Positions 23,772 to 32,214 of a DNA stretch of 40,876 bases are shown here, piece by piece. Position numbers and translations under genes: made by a program. Below the pieces are notes generated by a model that was given only the letters and a program-made list of their open reading frames with translations, was not told where the DNA came from and did not search any database. Source of the DNA: Chloroflexota bacterium (GTDB taxonomy: Bacteria; Chloroflexota; Dormibacteria; CF-121); assembly GCA_005889225.1 (NCBI GenBank), contig VBEW01000079.1, positions 1-40,876 on the forward strand, written 5' to 3'. Numbering within the stretch: position 1 is the stretch's first letter; each line of letters begins with the position of its first letter.

Positions 23772-24554
23772 CTAATGCGGAGCCTGCTCGAGCAGCCGGC
23801 GCGAGACCCGGGTGATGACCGTGCGCGGTGACAGGCGGACCACGACCGGCAGCAATTTGTTGCCCCAGCCCGGAATGACTACCGACTTCCCCGCCATCAG
23901 CCCACGGTAGCCGGCCAGCGCCACCGAACCGGCATCGGCGATCTGCCCCCGGACCAGGCGTGCATCTTCGAGCGAGCCTCGCTCCTGGAAGCCCGTCCTG
24001 GTCGGCCCCGGGGCGAGGGCTGTCACCGTGACCCCGGTGCCCTTCAACTCGTTGGCCAGCGCTTGTGAAAACGACAGGACATACGCCTTGCTCGCGTAGT
24101 AGACCGCCATCAACGGGCCGGGGACGAAGGCTGCCGTCGAGGCCAGGTTGAGGATCCGGCCGTTGCCGCGTTCCACCATGCCCCGCACGAATAGCTTGGT
24201 GAGGGCGGTCAGCGCGACCACGTTGACCTGCAGCATCTCGAGCTCGGTGCGCAAGTCGGTGTCTACGAATCGGCCATAAACCGGGAAGCCGGCGTTGTTC
24301 ACCAGCACGTCGACCTTCATCGATGCGGCGCTGACCTCTTCATCGATCTCGTCCACAGCGCTTGGCTTGGAGAGATCCCTGGCAAGGACCAGCGTCTTGA
24401 CGCGAAATTCGCTCTCCAGTCGCGCGGCGAGCTCGTCGAGCTTGTCGCGGCTGCGCGCCACCAGGACGCAGTCGAAGCCGTCCCGCGCGAAGAGCAAGGC
24501 GAGCTCGTAGCCGATCCCACCCGAGGCCCCGGTGATCAGCACGGCCTTGCTCAT
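23772..24554 (-). CDS. Short-chain dehydrogenase/reductase
   Basis: Classical SDR of 260 aa. The cofactor motif TGASGGIG is at about residues 8-15, NNAG is in the middle, a catalytic Ser lies in LNLASTAAF, and YxxxK is YYASKAY. SRDKLDELAARLE after beta-2 with VARSRDK suggests NADP(H) preference. The tail after residue 230 (LLPVVVRLSPRTVITRVSRRLLEQ) resembles the DltE-like/YqjQ group of SDRs. ATG 24554 overlaps the stop of the DUF1684 gene (ATGA), so the two are coupled. The substrate is unknown. Confidence 0.92.
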   Translation of the reverse strand: MSKAVLITGASGGIGYELALLFARDGFDCVLVARSRDKLDELAARLESEFRVKTLVLARDLSKPSAVDEIDEEVSAASMKVDVLVNNAGFPVYGRFVDTDLRTELEMLQVNVVALTALTKLFVRGMVERGNGRILNLASTAAFVPGPLMAVYYASKAYVLSFSQALANELKGTGVTVTALAPGPTRTGFQERGSLEDARLVRGQIADAGSVALAGYRGLMAGKSVVIPGWGNKLLPVVVRLSPRTVITRVSRRLLEQAPH

Positions 24555-25183
24555 GCGAACACTTTCTCGCCCGCGCGCACCGGCACCGCCAGCCAGTTCT
24601 CGCGCGGGGCGAGCGGGCAGACCCAGCGCGCGTCGTACGCACACGAGGGGTTATAGGCGAAGTTGAAGTCGATCACGACATCGGGTGAGCCCGCGTGAAA
24701 CTCGAGGGAAAGCCCGTCGGTGTTCTTCACCGTGTCGAAGAGGTAGCGCCCGCCGCCATACGTCTCCGTCCCGGAGGTCGCATCGCGGAACGGCAGGAAG
24801 AGTCCGCCGGCGTATCCCACCAGGCTGAAAACCGTGAGCGTGCAGGGCTGGCCTTTGAAGGAAAACGCGAGCCGACCGGCGCGCCGGAATGTGATCACGC
24901 CATCCTCACCACCGGTATCGATCTCCAGGGGAGCGCCGGGCTCGCCGGGCTCGAGGCGGCAGCGGAGCTTTGCGGTGGGATCCGGGTCGAAATAGCGCAG
25001 GCCGGGAAAGCCCTGGCGCGCCTGTGGCGCGAGCGGCGACTGCGGGTGGCTGCGAAACAGCTCGTCGCGACCCCGGCGGAATCGCTCCAGCGCGTCCGGG
25101 CCGGACAGCCGGTAGAGGTCGCCCACGCGACGCCGCCAGTCGGCGAGATCGAGCTTGTCCTGCGGCAGCCGGACCTCGGTCAA
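24551..25183 (-). CDS. DUF1684 family protein
   Basis: A 210-aa protein with the family's conserved core: FSLVGYAGGLFLPFRDATSGTETYGGGRYLFD, then IDFNFAYNPSCAYDARWVCPLAPRENWL near the C-terminus. An N-terminal helix-rich part (WRRRVGDLYRLSG, FRRGRDELFRSHPQSPL) is also typical. The biochemical role of the family is not known to me. The start is TTG 25183; no ATG or GTG precedes the conserved region in frame. It lies 26 nt after the helicase stop and overlaps the SDR start, making a three-gene operon. Confidence 0.88.
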   Translation of the reverse strand: MTEVRLPQDKLDLADWRRRVGDLYRLSGPDALERFRRGRDELFRSHPQSPLAPQARQGFPGLRYFDPDPTAKLRCRLEPGEPGAPLEIDTGGEDGVITFRRAGRLAFSFKGQPCTLTVFSLVGYAGGLFLPFRDATSGTETYGGGRYLFDTVKNTDGLSLEFHAGSPDVVIDFNFAYNPSCAYDARWVCPLAPRENWLAVPVRAGEKVFA

Positions 25184-25209
25184 TGCGCGAGCTGAGTTGC
25201 TGGTCGCGC

Positions 25210-27786
25210 TCAGCCGCTGCGCTCGGCCACTTGCGCCGCGGCTTCGGGCTGCGGGGTGGCCGCCGGCTCAGCCACCGGGGTGCCTCCGTCGGGCGATGTT
25301 CCCTGCGTGCCATTGGTGGCGGCGAACCCGCCGCGTCGCCGACTACGCCGACGTCGAAACTTCCGCGGCGGCGCCGCTGCCCCATTCTCCGCGACGGGTG
25401 CTACCGCCGACTCGGTGCCGTTGCTGACCACGGGCGCTCCGGGCGTGACCGGACGGGGCCCGTAGCCGCGCCGGCGCCGACGCGGCCGGCCCGCCGGCCC
25501 ACCCGCCGGGCGCGGCCGTCGACGATCGCCGCGCCGCCGGCCACCCACGGCGGCGTCCATGGCGTGCAGCGCCCCGATCCCCGCGACGCGGCCCTCGCGC
25601 TCGACGTGCTCCAGCAAGGGTCGGTACAGGTCCTGGCCTTCGCGGCCGGTCATGGTTTCGATGTCGCCGACCACCACCAGCAGCTGCTTGGCCCGAGAGA
25701 TGGCGACGTTCAACCGCTGCGCCTTCTTCAGGAAGCCAATCCGCTCGGCCTCGTTGCTCCGCACCAGGCTGAGGATGACCACGTCCGCCTCTTCGCCCTC
25801 GAAGGCATCGACGGTGTCGACCGCCAGTCCGGGGAGCGCGACCATCCGCAGCTCGCGGCGCAGCTGCGTGACCTGGTCCTGGTACATGGCGATCACCGCG
25901 ACCCGCAACTGCTCGAGGTTAAGCCGCTGGAGGTGGCGGACGACACGGCCCACCGCCTCGATCTCGGCGCGGTTCGAGATGCTGCCCGATCCACCTTTCT
26001 TCTCCCGGCCGCGGATCGTCAGCCAGGTCAGGTTGCGGTTGAAGGGCCATGGCAGCGGAGAACGGAGCGCCGCCATCTCAGGCGAATTGCGCAGCCGGCC
26101 ATCGTACGAGGCGACCGACACATAACTCCCGATGGGGGCCGCCATCCGGTATTGCTCGTCGAGCATCACCAGGTTGGTCTCCGGCACGACGACCCAGCTC
26201 AACTCGAAGAAGCTGGCGTCCCGGACCATCGCCTTCGCCTCGTCCTCATCGACGGGGAAGGCCGCGGCACTTTCGTCGAGAACCGGCGGCAGCTGGCGGT
26301 GGTCGCCCACGAGCAGCCAGCGCGGGGCCAGCCGTAGCAGCGGCAGCGTCTCGGTGAAGCGGACCTTGTTGGCCTCGTCGAGGATGAGCCAGTCGAACAT
26401 CTCGGCTTCCTTACAGGCAAGCGCGATCCGGTTCACGGTTCCAAAGACGACATGCGCGTTGCGCACCCGTGGATCGTCGGCCTCCACGATGCTGGGCCGG
26501 AACTTCGGGTCGACCTTCTCGGGCTCGGCGATGCGCACCATTCGGAGCGAGTCGAGACCTTGCAGCCGCTCCTGCGCATTGTCCACGGCGGTGTTCGCGT
26601 GCGACGTCATCAGGATGCGCACGTTTGGATCCCGCGCCACCAACTGACGCACGGTCTCCACGATCGATGTCGTCTTCCCGGTTCCTGGTGGGCCCTGCAC
26701 CAGCTGCATGCTGCCGGGGAAGAGGTTGACCGCGCTGCGCACGGCTTGCTGCTGGCTGGGATTGAGGCGCTCGTCGAAGGGCTGCAACGCTCCAGTCCCG
26801 GGGGGCAGCACCTCGTCGGGTGCGATCAGCAGGGCCGCGACGCGGCGCAGGCTGATGTCGCCGGCGGCGAAGCCATTCAAGGTACGTTGCTGCACCTCGA
26901 CGACGGCCGTGATCGGCTGCGGCCGGACCGTGCCCGGCCCCAGCGCGCCGTCCTCCCGTAGCTTCACCAGCCAGCGACGGCCGCCGCCTTCCCCGCGGAG
27001 CAGGGTCCCTTCCCGGTCCGCGCCATGGGCGGTGCGGATGACGACGCGATCGCCTTCCTTGAACCCGCCGCGGCGACTGAGCACGATCAACGCCCCGGCG
27101 CTCCGGTCGCCGTTGGTCGCCCCGCACACGCTGCATTTGACGCCGTTCACCTGCAGGTTCTCGCACTTGCTGCAGATCACCCCTTCGGTCTCCACCTCGT
27201 AGGGCCGGGCGTCCTGCTCCGCCTGCCAGGCCAGCCACTGCCGTTCATGGTTGGCGAACGCCTGGCCGGCGAGCACCAGGGGCAGCTGCGCCGCCTCCTC
27301 GAGCGCCGTCAGCTGACGGCGGACCCAGTCTGCCTCGGGCACGTACGTGACGGCCTGCGGCACCGCCTCGGCGACCTCGATGGTGAGCACGTCGCCCGCA
27401 TCCTTCGTCGGGTCGGGGTCCGGCTGGAGGCGTTCGACGACGAAGGCGATGTCACGGCCCGGCAGGCCGAACAGCTGCCCGACCAGGCCGAAGCGCTCGA
27501 TGCTGGTGTCCGTCCGCTTCTGGAGGTTCAGGGTGTAGCGCACCGGCGCGTGCTTGATATCCACGTAGCCATCACCCTCGGTGGCCTCCGTCAGGAGGGC
27601 CATCAGGGCGTCCTGGCCGAGGTGTTCAAGCAACGTCTCAGCCTGGCTCTGCGGCGCGCCGCAGACGTTCAGCCGGACCGCGGTGATGTCGGGGGCACGG
27701 TGGGCAAACGGCGACCCCGCGACAACAGGCGGCAACCGTAAGGTCAAGGGCGCTCCTTGTGGCGCATAAGATTGGACCTGGCTCAA
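25210..27786 (-). CDS. UPF1/DNA2-like superfamily 1 helicase with zinc ribbon and Arg-rich tail
   Basis: An 858-aa SF1 helicase. An N-terminal beta-rich region is followed by a four-cysteine ribbon (CSKC at 205-208, CSVC at 218-221) and an OB/SH3-like part. Motif I GPPGTGKTT is at 365-373, and motif II (LDEAN), motif III (GDHRQLPP), motif V (VDAFEGEEADVVILS) and motif VI (NVAISRAK) follow. The last 150 residues are low-complexity with Arg/Gly/Pro clusters (RRRRRGYGPRP, RRRRSRRRGG), typical of nucleic-acid-binding tails. Whether it unwinds RNA or DNA is undecided. The start is TTG 27786, first gene of an operon with DUF1684 and SDR. Confidence 0.9.
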   Translation of the reverse strand: MSQVQSYAPQGAPLTLRLPPVVAGSPFAHRAPDITAVRLNVCGAPQSQAETLLEHLGQDALMALLTEATEGDGYVDIKHAPVRYTLNLQKRTDTSIERFGLVGQLFGLPGRDIAFVVERLQPDPDPTKDAGDVLTIEVAEAVPQAVTYVPEADWVRRQLTALEEAAQLPLVLAGQAFANHERQWLAWQAEQDARPYEVETEGVICSKCENLQVNGVKCSVCGATNGDRSAGALIVLSRRGGFKEGDRVVIRTAHGADREGTLLRGEGGGRRWLVKLREDGALGPGTVRPQPITAVVEVQQRTLNGFAAGDISLRRVAALLIAPDEVLPPGTGALQPFDERLNPSQQQAVRSAVNLFPGSMQLVQGPPGTGKTTSIVETVRQLVARDPNVRILMTSHANTAVDNAQERLQGLDSLRMVRIAEPEKVDPKFRPSIVEADDPRVRNAHVVFGTVNRIALACKEAEMFDWLILDEANKVRFTETLPLLRLAPRWLLVGDHRQLPPVLDESAAAFPVDEDEAKAMVRDASFFELSWVVVPETNLVMLDEQYRMAAPIGSYVSVASYDGRLRNSPEMAALRSPLPWPFNRNLTWLTIRGREKKGGSGSISNRAEIEAVGRVVRHLQRLNLEQLRVAVIAMYQDQVTQLRRELRMVALPGLAVDTVDAFEGEEADVVILSLVRSNEAERIGFLKKAQRLNVAISRAKQLLVVVGDIETMTGREGQDLYRPLLEHVEREGRVAGIGALHAMDAAVGGRRRGDRRRPRPAGGPAGRPRRRRRGYGPRPVTPGAPVVSNGTESAVAPVAENGAAAPPRKFRRRRSRRRGGFAATNGTQGTSPDGGTPVAEPAATPQPEAAAQVAERSG

Positions 27787-27827
27787 CAGGTGGGCCGACA
27801 GCTAGCCACCCCTTCGGCGGAGCGTCG

Positions 27828-27852
27828 GACAGGCCGAATCGTCGATCCTGTC
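27828..27852 (-). promoter_or_regulatory. Hairpin in the helicase 5' leader
   Basis: GACAGG and CCTGTC form a 6-bp inverted repeat with a 13-nt loop between the helicase promoter candidate and TTG 27786; possible leader structure. Confidence 0.3.
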
Positions 27853-27865
27853 TAACCCGGCCCCC

Positions 27866-27871
27866 AGTATA
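27866..27871 (-). promoter_or_regulatory. -10 box TATACT for the helicase operon
   Basis: TATACT on the minus strand, a good -10 match, giving a leader of about 75 nt. This is unlike the leaderless neighbours. Confidence 0.45.
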
Positions 27872-27909
27872 ACGCCAACTAGGGGCCGATGCCAGCGCCG
27901 CCGTTCCTC

Positions 27910-27915
27910 TAGCCT
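27910..27915 (+). promoter_or_regulatory. -10 box TAGCCT for the GT2 gene
   Basis: TAGCCT, 8 nt before GTG 27924; leaderless spacing. Confidence 0.45.
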
Positions 27916-27923
27916 AGAGCGAG

Positions 27924-29474
27924 GTGGCAAAGACGGCATCCCTGAGCAGGGGCCAGCGGCGGGTGCAGCGCGCCCTGGAAGTGGCGCCGGGGGCGCTGAC
28001 CTGGACGATCCTGATCGCCCCGGCGGTCGCGTCATTCATCTTCGCCCCCTACATCGCGGTTGCCATGCTCGTGATCGACGTCTACTGGTTCCTTCGGACC
28101 GCGATGGTGGTGGTCGGCATTCGGAGGACCTACCGAAGGATGAAGCGCGCCATGAGCGAAGCCTGGTGGCCGCGCTGCCTGGCGCTGGCGCTCCCATCCG
28201 GCGCGCCGGATCCGCGCCGCATCGTCCATGCGGTCCTGATCCCCACGTACACGGAGCCCTATCAAATCCTCTACGAGACGGTCCGGGCGATCGCCGACGC
28301 CGACTACCCGAGCGAGAACAAGGTGGTGGCGATCATCACGCGGGAGAGCGACCGGCGCGGCTGGGAGAACGTTCGCCGGCTCCAGGAGGAGTTCTCACCA
28401 CGCCTTCGCGCGTTCTTTCATATCAAGGACCCGCTCCTTCCGGGGATCGTCGTGGGGAAATCCGCCGCCATGGCCTACGGCGGGCCGGTGTTGCGGCGCG
28501 AGCTGGACCGGATGGGCCTCGATCCGGTACGCGTCATCCTGACCGACCTCGACTCGGACTTCCGGGTCCATCCCCAGTATTTCGCGAACGTCACCTACCA
28601 GTACGTCACCGACCCGAGCCGGCGCGAGTGCCTCTTCCAGCCGATCCCGATGTTCCACAACAACCTCTGGCGGGTGCCGTTTGCGGTGCGGATCATGGCC
28701 AGCGCCTGCACCCAGTGGCAGATGTTCCTCTCGTCCCGGCCCGACCGGCTGGTCGCCTTCAGCAGCTACTCGATGTCGATGGACCTGGTCATCAAGGCCG
28801 GCTACTGGGACGACGACGTCATCCCCGAAGACTCGCGCTTCTACTGGAAGTCCTTCTTTGCCACCCACGGACGGCTCAAGGTGGTGCCCGTCTTCCTGCC
28901 CATCTACGGCGACGCGCCGGAGGCTTCGGATCGGGGCATGCCCTGGGAACGGGTGAAGACCCATGCCAATCAGTACAACCAGATCAAGCGATGGGCCTGG
29001 GGTGTGAGCGATGTGCCCTACGTGACCGTTCGGCTGCTCCGCCACGCCGAGATCTCCCTGTGGCTGCGCGCCCGTCGTTACGGGTACATGATCTTCAACC
29101 ACCTCACCTGGACCACCCTGCCGGTGCTCTTGCTGTTTGGCGCCGCGGTGCCCCGCTTGCTGCAAGAGGATTGGAACCTGGCGAACGCCGCCGACCGGCT
29201 CGGCCTCTACGCCTTCATCATCATCAACATCGCCTTCCTGAACATCGCCGCGCTGATCCTCGTCGAGCGGCGGATCAACCCGCCGATGCCACGTAACTGG
29301 GGCTTTACTCACCAGATCTGGGCCTACCTCCAGTTGGGGCTCTATCCGATCATTGGCCTGCTGTTCAGCGTCCTGCCGGCGCTCGAGGCCCAGACGCGGC
29401 TGATGCTGGGGATGTATCTCGAGTACAAGGTCACCGAGAAGGTGGCGGAGGGGACGGTCGAGGGAACCGCCTGA
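27924..29474 (+). CDS. Membrane-bound family 2 glycosyltransferase
   Basis: A 516-aa processive-type GT2. Two helices near residues 25-65 are followed by a cytosolic GT-A domain with AVLIPTYTEPYQILYETVRAI, the metal/nucleotide DxD motif TDLDSD, the catalytic-base segment PEDSRFYWK and the acceptor-side QxxRW motif QIKRWAWG. Four further helices (about 380-500) complete the membrane domain. It probably polymerises or exports a polysaccharide; the sugar is unknown. GTG 27924 follows TAGCCT by 8 nt. Its 3' end overlaps the convergent GT87-like gene by 44 nt. Confidence 0.88.
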   Translation: MAKTASLSRGQRRVQRALEVAPGALTWTILIAPAVASFIFAPYIAVAMLVIDVYWFLRTAMVVVGIRRTYRRMKRAMSEAWWPRCLALALPSGAPDPRRIVHAVLIPTYTEPYQILYETVRAIADADYPSENKVVAIITRESDRRGWENVRRLQEEFSPRLRAFFHIKDPLLPGIVVGKSAAMAYGGPVLRRELDRMGLDPVRVILTDLDSDFRVHPQYFANVTYQYVTDPSRRECLFQPIPMFHNNLWRVPFAVRIMASACTQWQMFLSSRPDRLVAFSSYSMSMDLVIKAGYWDDDVIPEDSRFYWKSFFATHGRLKVVPVFLPIYGDAPEASDRGMPWERVKTHANQYNQIKRWAWGVSDVPYVTVRLLRHAEISLWLRARRYGYMIFNHLTWTTLPVLLLFGAAVPRLLQEDWNLANAADRLGLYAFIIINIAFLNIAALILVERRINPPMPRNWGFTHQIWAYLQLGLYPIIGLLFSVLPALEAQTRLMLGMYLEYKVTEKVAEGTVEGTA

Positions 29475-30615
29475 CGGGGCGGAGCAGCACGTAGGCGGTG
29501 AGGCCGCCGATGATCAGGGCGCCGTACAGGCCGACGGAGGAGAGCCAGGCCAGCGCCGGGTCTGCCTGGTAGACGGTCTCCCGAGCGCTGTCGAGCTGCG
29601 CCTGCAGCTCGAGAAGGAGCCACCCGACGGCACCGATCGCCACGAGCCACCAGCGGCCGCGGAGCGTGGTCCAGATGAAGACGACGCACAAGAGCAGCGG
29701 CGTGAAATTCCACAACGAGTTCTTGGGCGCCGCCACCACTCCGAGCCAGAGGCTGAGCGCCAGCGCGCCCTCCCACGGTCGTTGGGCGGCCACAAGCAGG
29801 ACCGCAACCGTGAGTGCCGCGAGGATGGCGACGGCGACCAGCATGAGCGGCTCAACCGGCAGTCCTGGCCAGGGCGGCCTGGTCCAGGTCGACGCAATCC
29901 CGAGCCGGCTGAGCCAGCCATTGATCGACTCGTTGGTCCAGTATGTGTCGGGTCCGAGGAAATATCCGGCCCGGCCCGCGACGCTGCCGGCGCCAAGCTG
30001 CGGGAGCAGCAGGACACCGAGCACCGTGAGGCCGATCGCGAGCCGGCGCCAGCGCGGCGGTCGCTCGGTGATGGCGGCCAGCAAGCCGCTTACCGGATAG
30101 AGCTTGATGGCGCTGGCGAGCCCGAGCATGGGTCCGGGGGCGACACAGCGATAGGCCACCGCCAGCGCAAGCAGGACCAGCAGGTTTGCCTGGCCGAAGT
30201 AGAGCGAGCCGATCACCGGCGGGAACAGCCCGGCGGCGGCCCCACCGGCAAGGGCGACGGGCCAGCTCAAACGTGGGATCGAGCCGAGCAGCAGCGCGAT
30301 CGCGCCACAAAGCGCGATCAAGCTCAGCCCCATGAAGATGAAGGAGGCCTGTGGCGCCGCGATCAGGGCCAGTGGCCGCAGCAGGTGCGCGAAGAAGACT
30401 GGATAGGAATAGCCAGCTCCTGTCTCTACCTGCAGGCCGGCCGCCCGCTGCACCGTGTGGAGGGCGCCGATGTCATATGGATCCTGGCCGCGATTCAGCA
30501 GCACACCCGCGGCCCAGTAATCGTAGAAATCGTTGAAAAGCCCGGAAGATCCGCGGGTTGCCACACTGTGGACCACCCGCGCCAGCGCCACCACCGCCGC
30601 CAGGACCCCGCCCAC
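29431..30615 (-). CDS. GT87/DUF2029-like polyprenyl-phosphate-sugar glycosyltransferase
   Basis: A 394-aa multi-pass membrane protein with about ten to twelve helices. The first extracytoplasmic loop has FNDFYDYWAAGVLLNRGQDPYD, the acidic loop typical of GT-C enzymes of the DUF2029/GT87 group. FGQANLLVLLALAVAY and GLASAIKLYPVSGLL also match the family. It probably transfers a sugar, often mannose, from a polyprenyl-phosphate donor outside the membrane. GTG 30615 is the first canonical start, but helix 1 begins right there, so an upstream start cannot be excluded. It lies 38 nt after trpS on the same strand. Confidence 0.82.
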   Translation of the reverse strand: MGGVLAAVVALARVVHSVATRGSSGLFNDFYDYWAAGVLLNRGQDPYDIGALHTVQRAAGLQVETGAGYSYPVFFAHLLRPLALIAAPQASFIFMGLSLIALCGAIALLLGSIPRLSWPVALAGGAAAGLFPPVIGSLYFGQANLLVLLALAVAYRCVAPGPMLGLASAIKLYPVSGLLAAITERPPRWRRLAIGLTVLGVLLLPQLGAGSVAGRAGYFLGPDTYWTNESINGWLSRLGIASTWTRPPWPGLPVEPLMLVAVAILAALTVAVLLVAAQRPWEGALALSLWLGVVAAPKNSLWNFTPLLLCVVFIWTTLRGRWWLVAIGAVGWLLLELQAQLDSARETVYQADPALAWLSSVGLYGALIIGGLTAYVLLRPVRRFPRPSPPPPSR

Positions 30616-30653
30616 GACGGCGGCTGGTGGGAGCAGCTCGCTGCGCCGCCGGC

Positions 30654-31652
30654 TTATCGTAGCCCGACCGCGTGTTGAACGCGCTGCAGGGTTGTGTCCG
30701 CGATCGGCGTCAGCCGATCGGCCGTCCCGCGCAGTTGACGCATCAGGGCCGCGTCGTCCGCACGGATCTCTCGATAGCGCTGCTGGATCGGGGTCAGGGC
30801 CTCGATCACGGCATCGGAGACCGCGCTCTTGAGCACGCTGTACGGCTTGCCGGTGAATTCCTGCTCGACGGCCGGCCAGGCCTTATCCGTAATGGTCCGG
30901 TAGATCTCCAGGAGATTTCGAACGCCTGCCCCGGCCGGGAACCGGACCGCCGGCTCGGCGTCCGTCTGCGCGCGGGCGAATTTCTTCCGGACCACGTCCG
31001 GTGGATCGAGCAGGAAGATGGCGTGCCCCGGCGTATCGCCGGCCAGGCTCTTGCTCATCTTCTTTTCGGGATCGTCGAGACCCATGATGCGGGCGCCGGC
31101 CGCCTGGATCATCGGCTCAGGCAGCGTAAATACGTCGCCGAACCGCTGGTTGATCCGCTGCGCGATATCTCGCGTGAGTTCAATGTGCTGTCGCTGGTCC
31201 TCTCCGACCGGCACGTAGCGCGTGTCATAAAGAAGGATGTCGGCGGCCATCAAGGCCGGATAGGCAAAAAGCCCGGCGCTCGAGCGCTCTCGCTCCCTTC
31301 CGCTTTTCTCTTTGAACTGCGTCATCCGCTCCAGCCAACCCATCGGGATGAAGCACTCGAGGATCCAGGCCAATTCGGGATGGGCGGGAATATGCGATTG
31401 GACGAACATCGCCTGCTCTTTCTTGATCCCGCTCGCCAGGTAGATGGCCGCCAGGCTCAACGTGTTCTCCCGCAGTGCCGCCGGATCTTGCGGGACGGTG
31501 ATGGTGTGCAGGTCGACGATGCAAAAGATGTTGTCGTACTTATCCTGGTCCCGGACCCAGTTCCGAATGGCACCCAGGTAGTTGCCGAGGTGAAGGCCAC
31601 CGCTCGGCTGGATGCCGGAGAACACGCGGGGCTTTCCCGGGTTCGATTGCAT
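30654..31652 (-). CDS. trpS: Tryptophan-tRNA ligase
   Basis: Class I aminoacyl-tRNA synthetase of 332 aa that charges tRNA-Trp. The HIGH-type motif is SGGLHLGNYLGA near residue 20, and KMSKS is intact (DDPEKKMSKSLAG). YVPVGEDQRQHIELTRDIAQR is the typical tRNA/active-site segment. Length is normal. ATG 31652 follows TAACAT (31659-31664) by 6 nt, the leaderless spacing. The GT87-like gene follows on the same strand. Confidence 0.96.
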   Translation of the reverse strand: MQSNPGKPRVFSGIQPSGGLHLGNYLGAIRNWVRDQDKYDNIFCIVDLHTITVPQDPAALRENTLSLAAIYLASGIKKEQAMFVQSHIPAHPELAWILECFIPMGWLERMTQFKEKSGRERERSSAGLFAYPALMAADILLYDTRYVPVGEDQRQHIELTRDIAQRINQRFGDVFTLPEPMIQAAGARIMGLDDPEKKMSKSLAGDTPGHAIFLLDPPDVVRKKFARAQTDAEPAVRFPAGAGVRNLLEIYRTITDKAWPAVEQEFTGKPYSVLKSAVSDAVIEALTPIQQRYREIRADDAALMRQLRGTADRLTPIADTTLQRVQHAVGLR

Positions 31653-31658
31653 CCACGA

Positions 31659-31664
31659 ATGTTA
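31659..31664 (-). promoter_or_regulatory. -10 box TAACAT for trpS
   Basis: TAACAT on the minus strand, 6 nt before ATG 31652; leaderless spacing. Confidence 0.55.
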
Positions 31665-31694
31665 AGCAACCCGTTCCCGAAGGCCAGGCGGCGA

Positions 31695-32123
31695 CTACAT
31701 CAGCTGAAGGGTGTAGGTGAAGTTTGAGGTGACCGTCCTGCCGGCGACAACGGTAACTCGGCGCGGAGCCGCGTCTCCCACCACAGCCCCGATTCCGGTG
31801 GATGCCTGATGGGTGATGCCTGGCGTCACCGTCACGGCGTAGGTGCCGGGTGGCAGGGTAATGGAGTACACCCCGTTGGCATCGGTCGTCGCGGTTTTCT
31901 CCGAACCGCTTCCATTCGTCACCGACAGCCGGAATGTCAACGTGCCCGCGGCCAGCGGCCGCTCGGCACACCCCGATTGTTCTGGCCGGTAAGCGCCGCC
32001 GCACGCCCGGACGGTGACGTGGCCCGTCAACATGCCGGTCGAGGGGCCGAAGATGGCCGGACCGGCGGCGCAGCTGGAGAGGCTTATCGTCAGTAACCAG
32101 CCGACGACCGCTCGCTGCAACAT
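31695..32123 (-). CDS. Small lipoprotein with carboxypeptidase-regulatory-like (Ig-like) domain
   Basis: A 142-aa secreted protein. The signal MLQRAVVGWLLTIS is followed by lipobox LSSC (Cys18). The mature part is a single beta-sandwich: GHVTVRACGG, then TTDANGVYSITLPPGTYAVTVTPG, the usual strand pair of carboxypeptidase-regulatory-like domains, ending in a strand VTSNFTYTLQL. Two further cysteines may form a disulfide. ATG 32123 was chosen over longer frames because the signal peptide begins there; a weak TCTAAT box lies 7 nt upstream. Probably a surface-binding or structural domain; ligand unknown. Confidence 0.75.
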   Translation of the reverse strand: MLQRAVVGWLLTISLSSCAAGPAIFGPSTGMLTGHVTVRACGGAYRPEQSGCAERPLAAGTLTFRLSVTNGSGSEKTATTDANGVYSITLPPGTYAVTVTPGITHQASTGIGAVVGDAAPRRVTVVAGRTVTSNFTYTLQLM

Positions 32124-32201
32124 TCTTCTTATTAGACGGATCAGGCCCTCGGAAAGTTCCGGTCCCGGAAGCGGCGAACGTGTTACGGGCTGAGGCTGAA
32201 C

Positions 32202-32207
32202 TAGAAT
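32202..32207 (+). promoter_or_regulatory. -10 box TAGAAT for the flippase
   Basis: TAGAAT, 7 nt before GTG 32215; leaderless spacing. Confidence 0.55.
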
Positions 32208-32214
32208 CCGCGCC

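Noticed and set aside
25210-25560. Repeat-like Arg/Pro/Gly-coding DNA as a possible tandem array
   Set aside because: It is the low-complexity tail of the helicase in frame, with no regular repeat unit or spacer pattern, so no CRISPR.
24970-26337. 455-residue plus-strand frame opposite the helicase
   Set aside because: Arg/Pro/Ala-rich shadow of the helicase motifs on the other strand.
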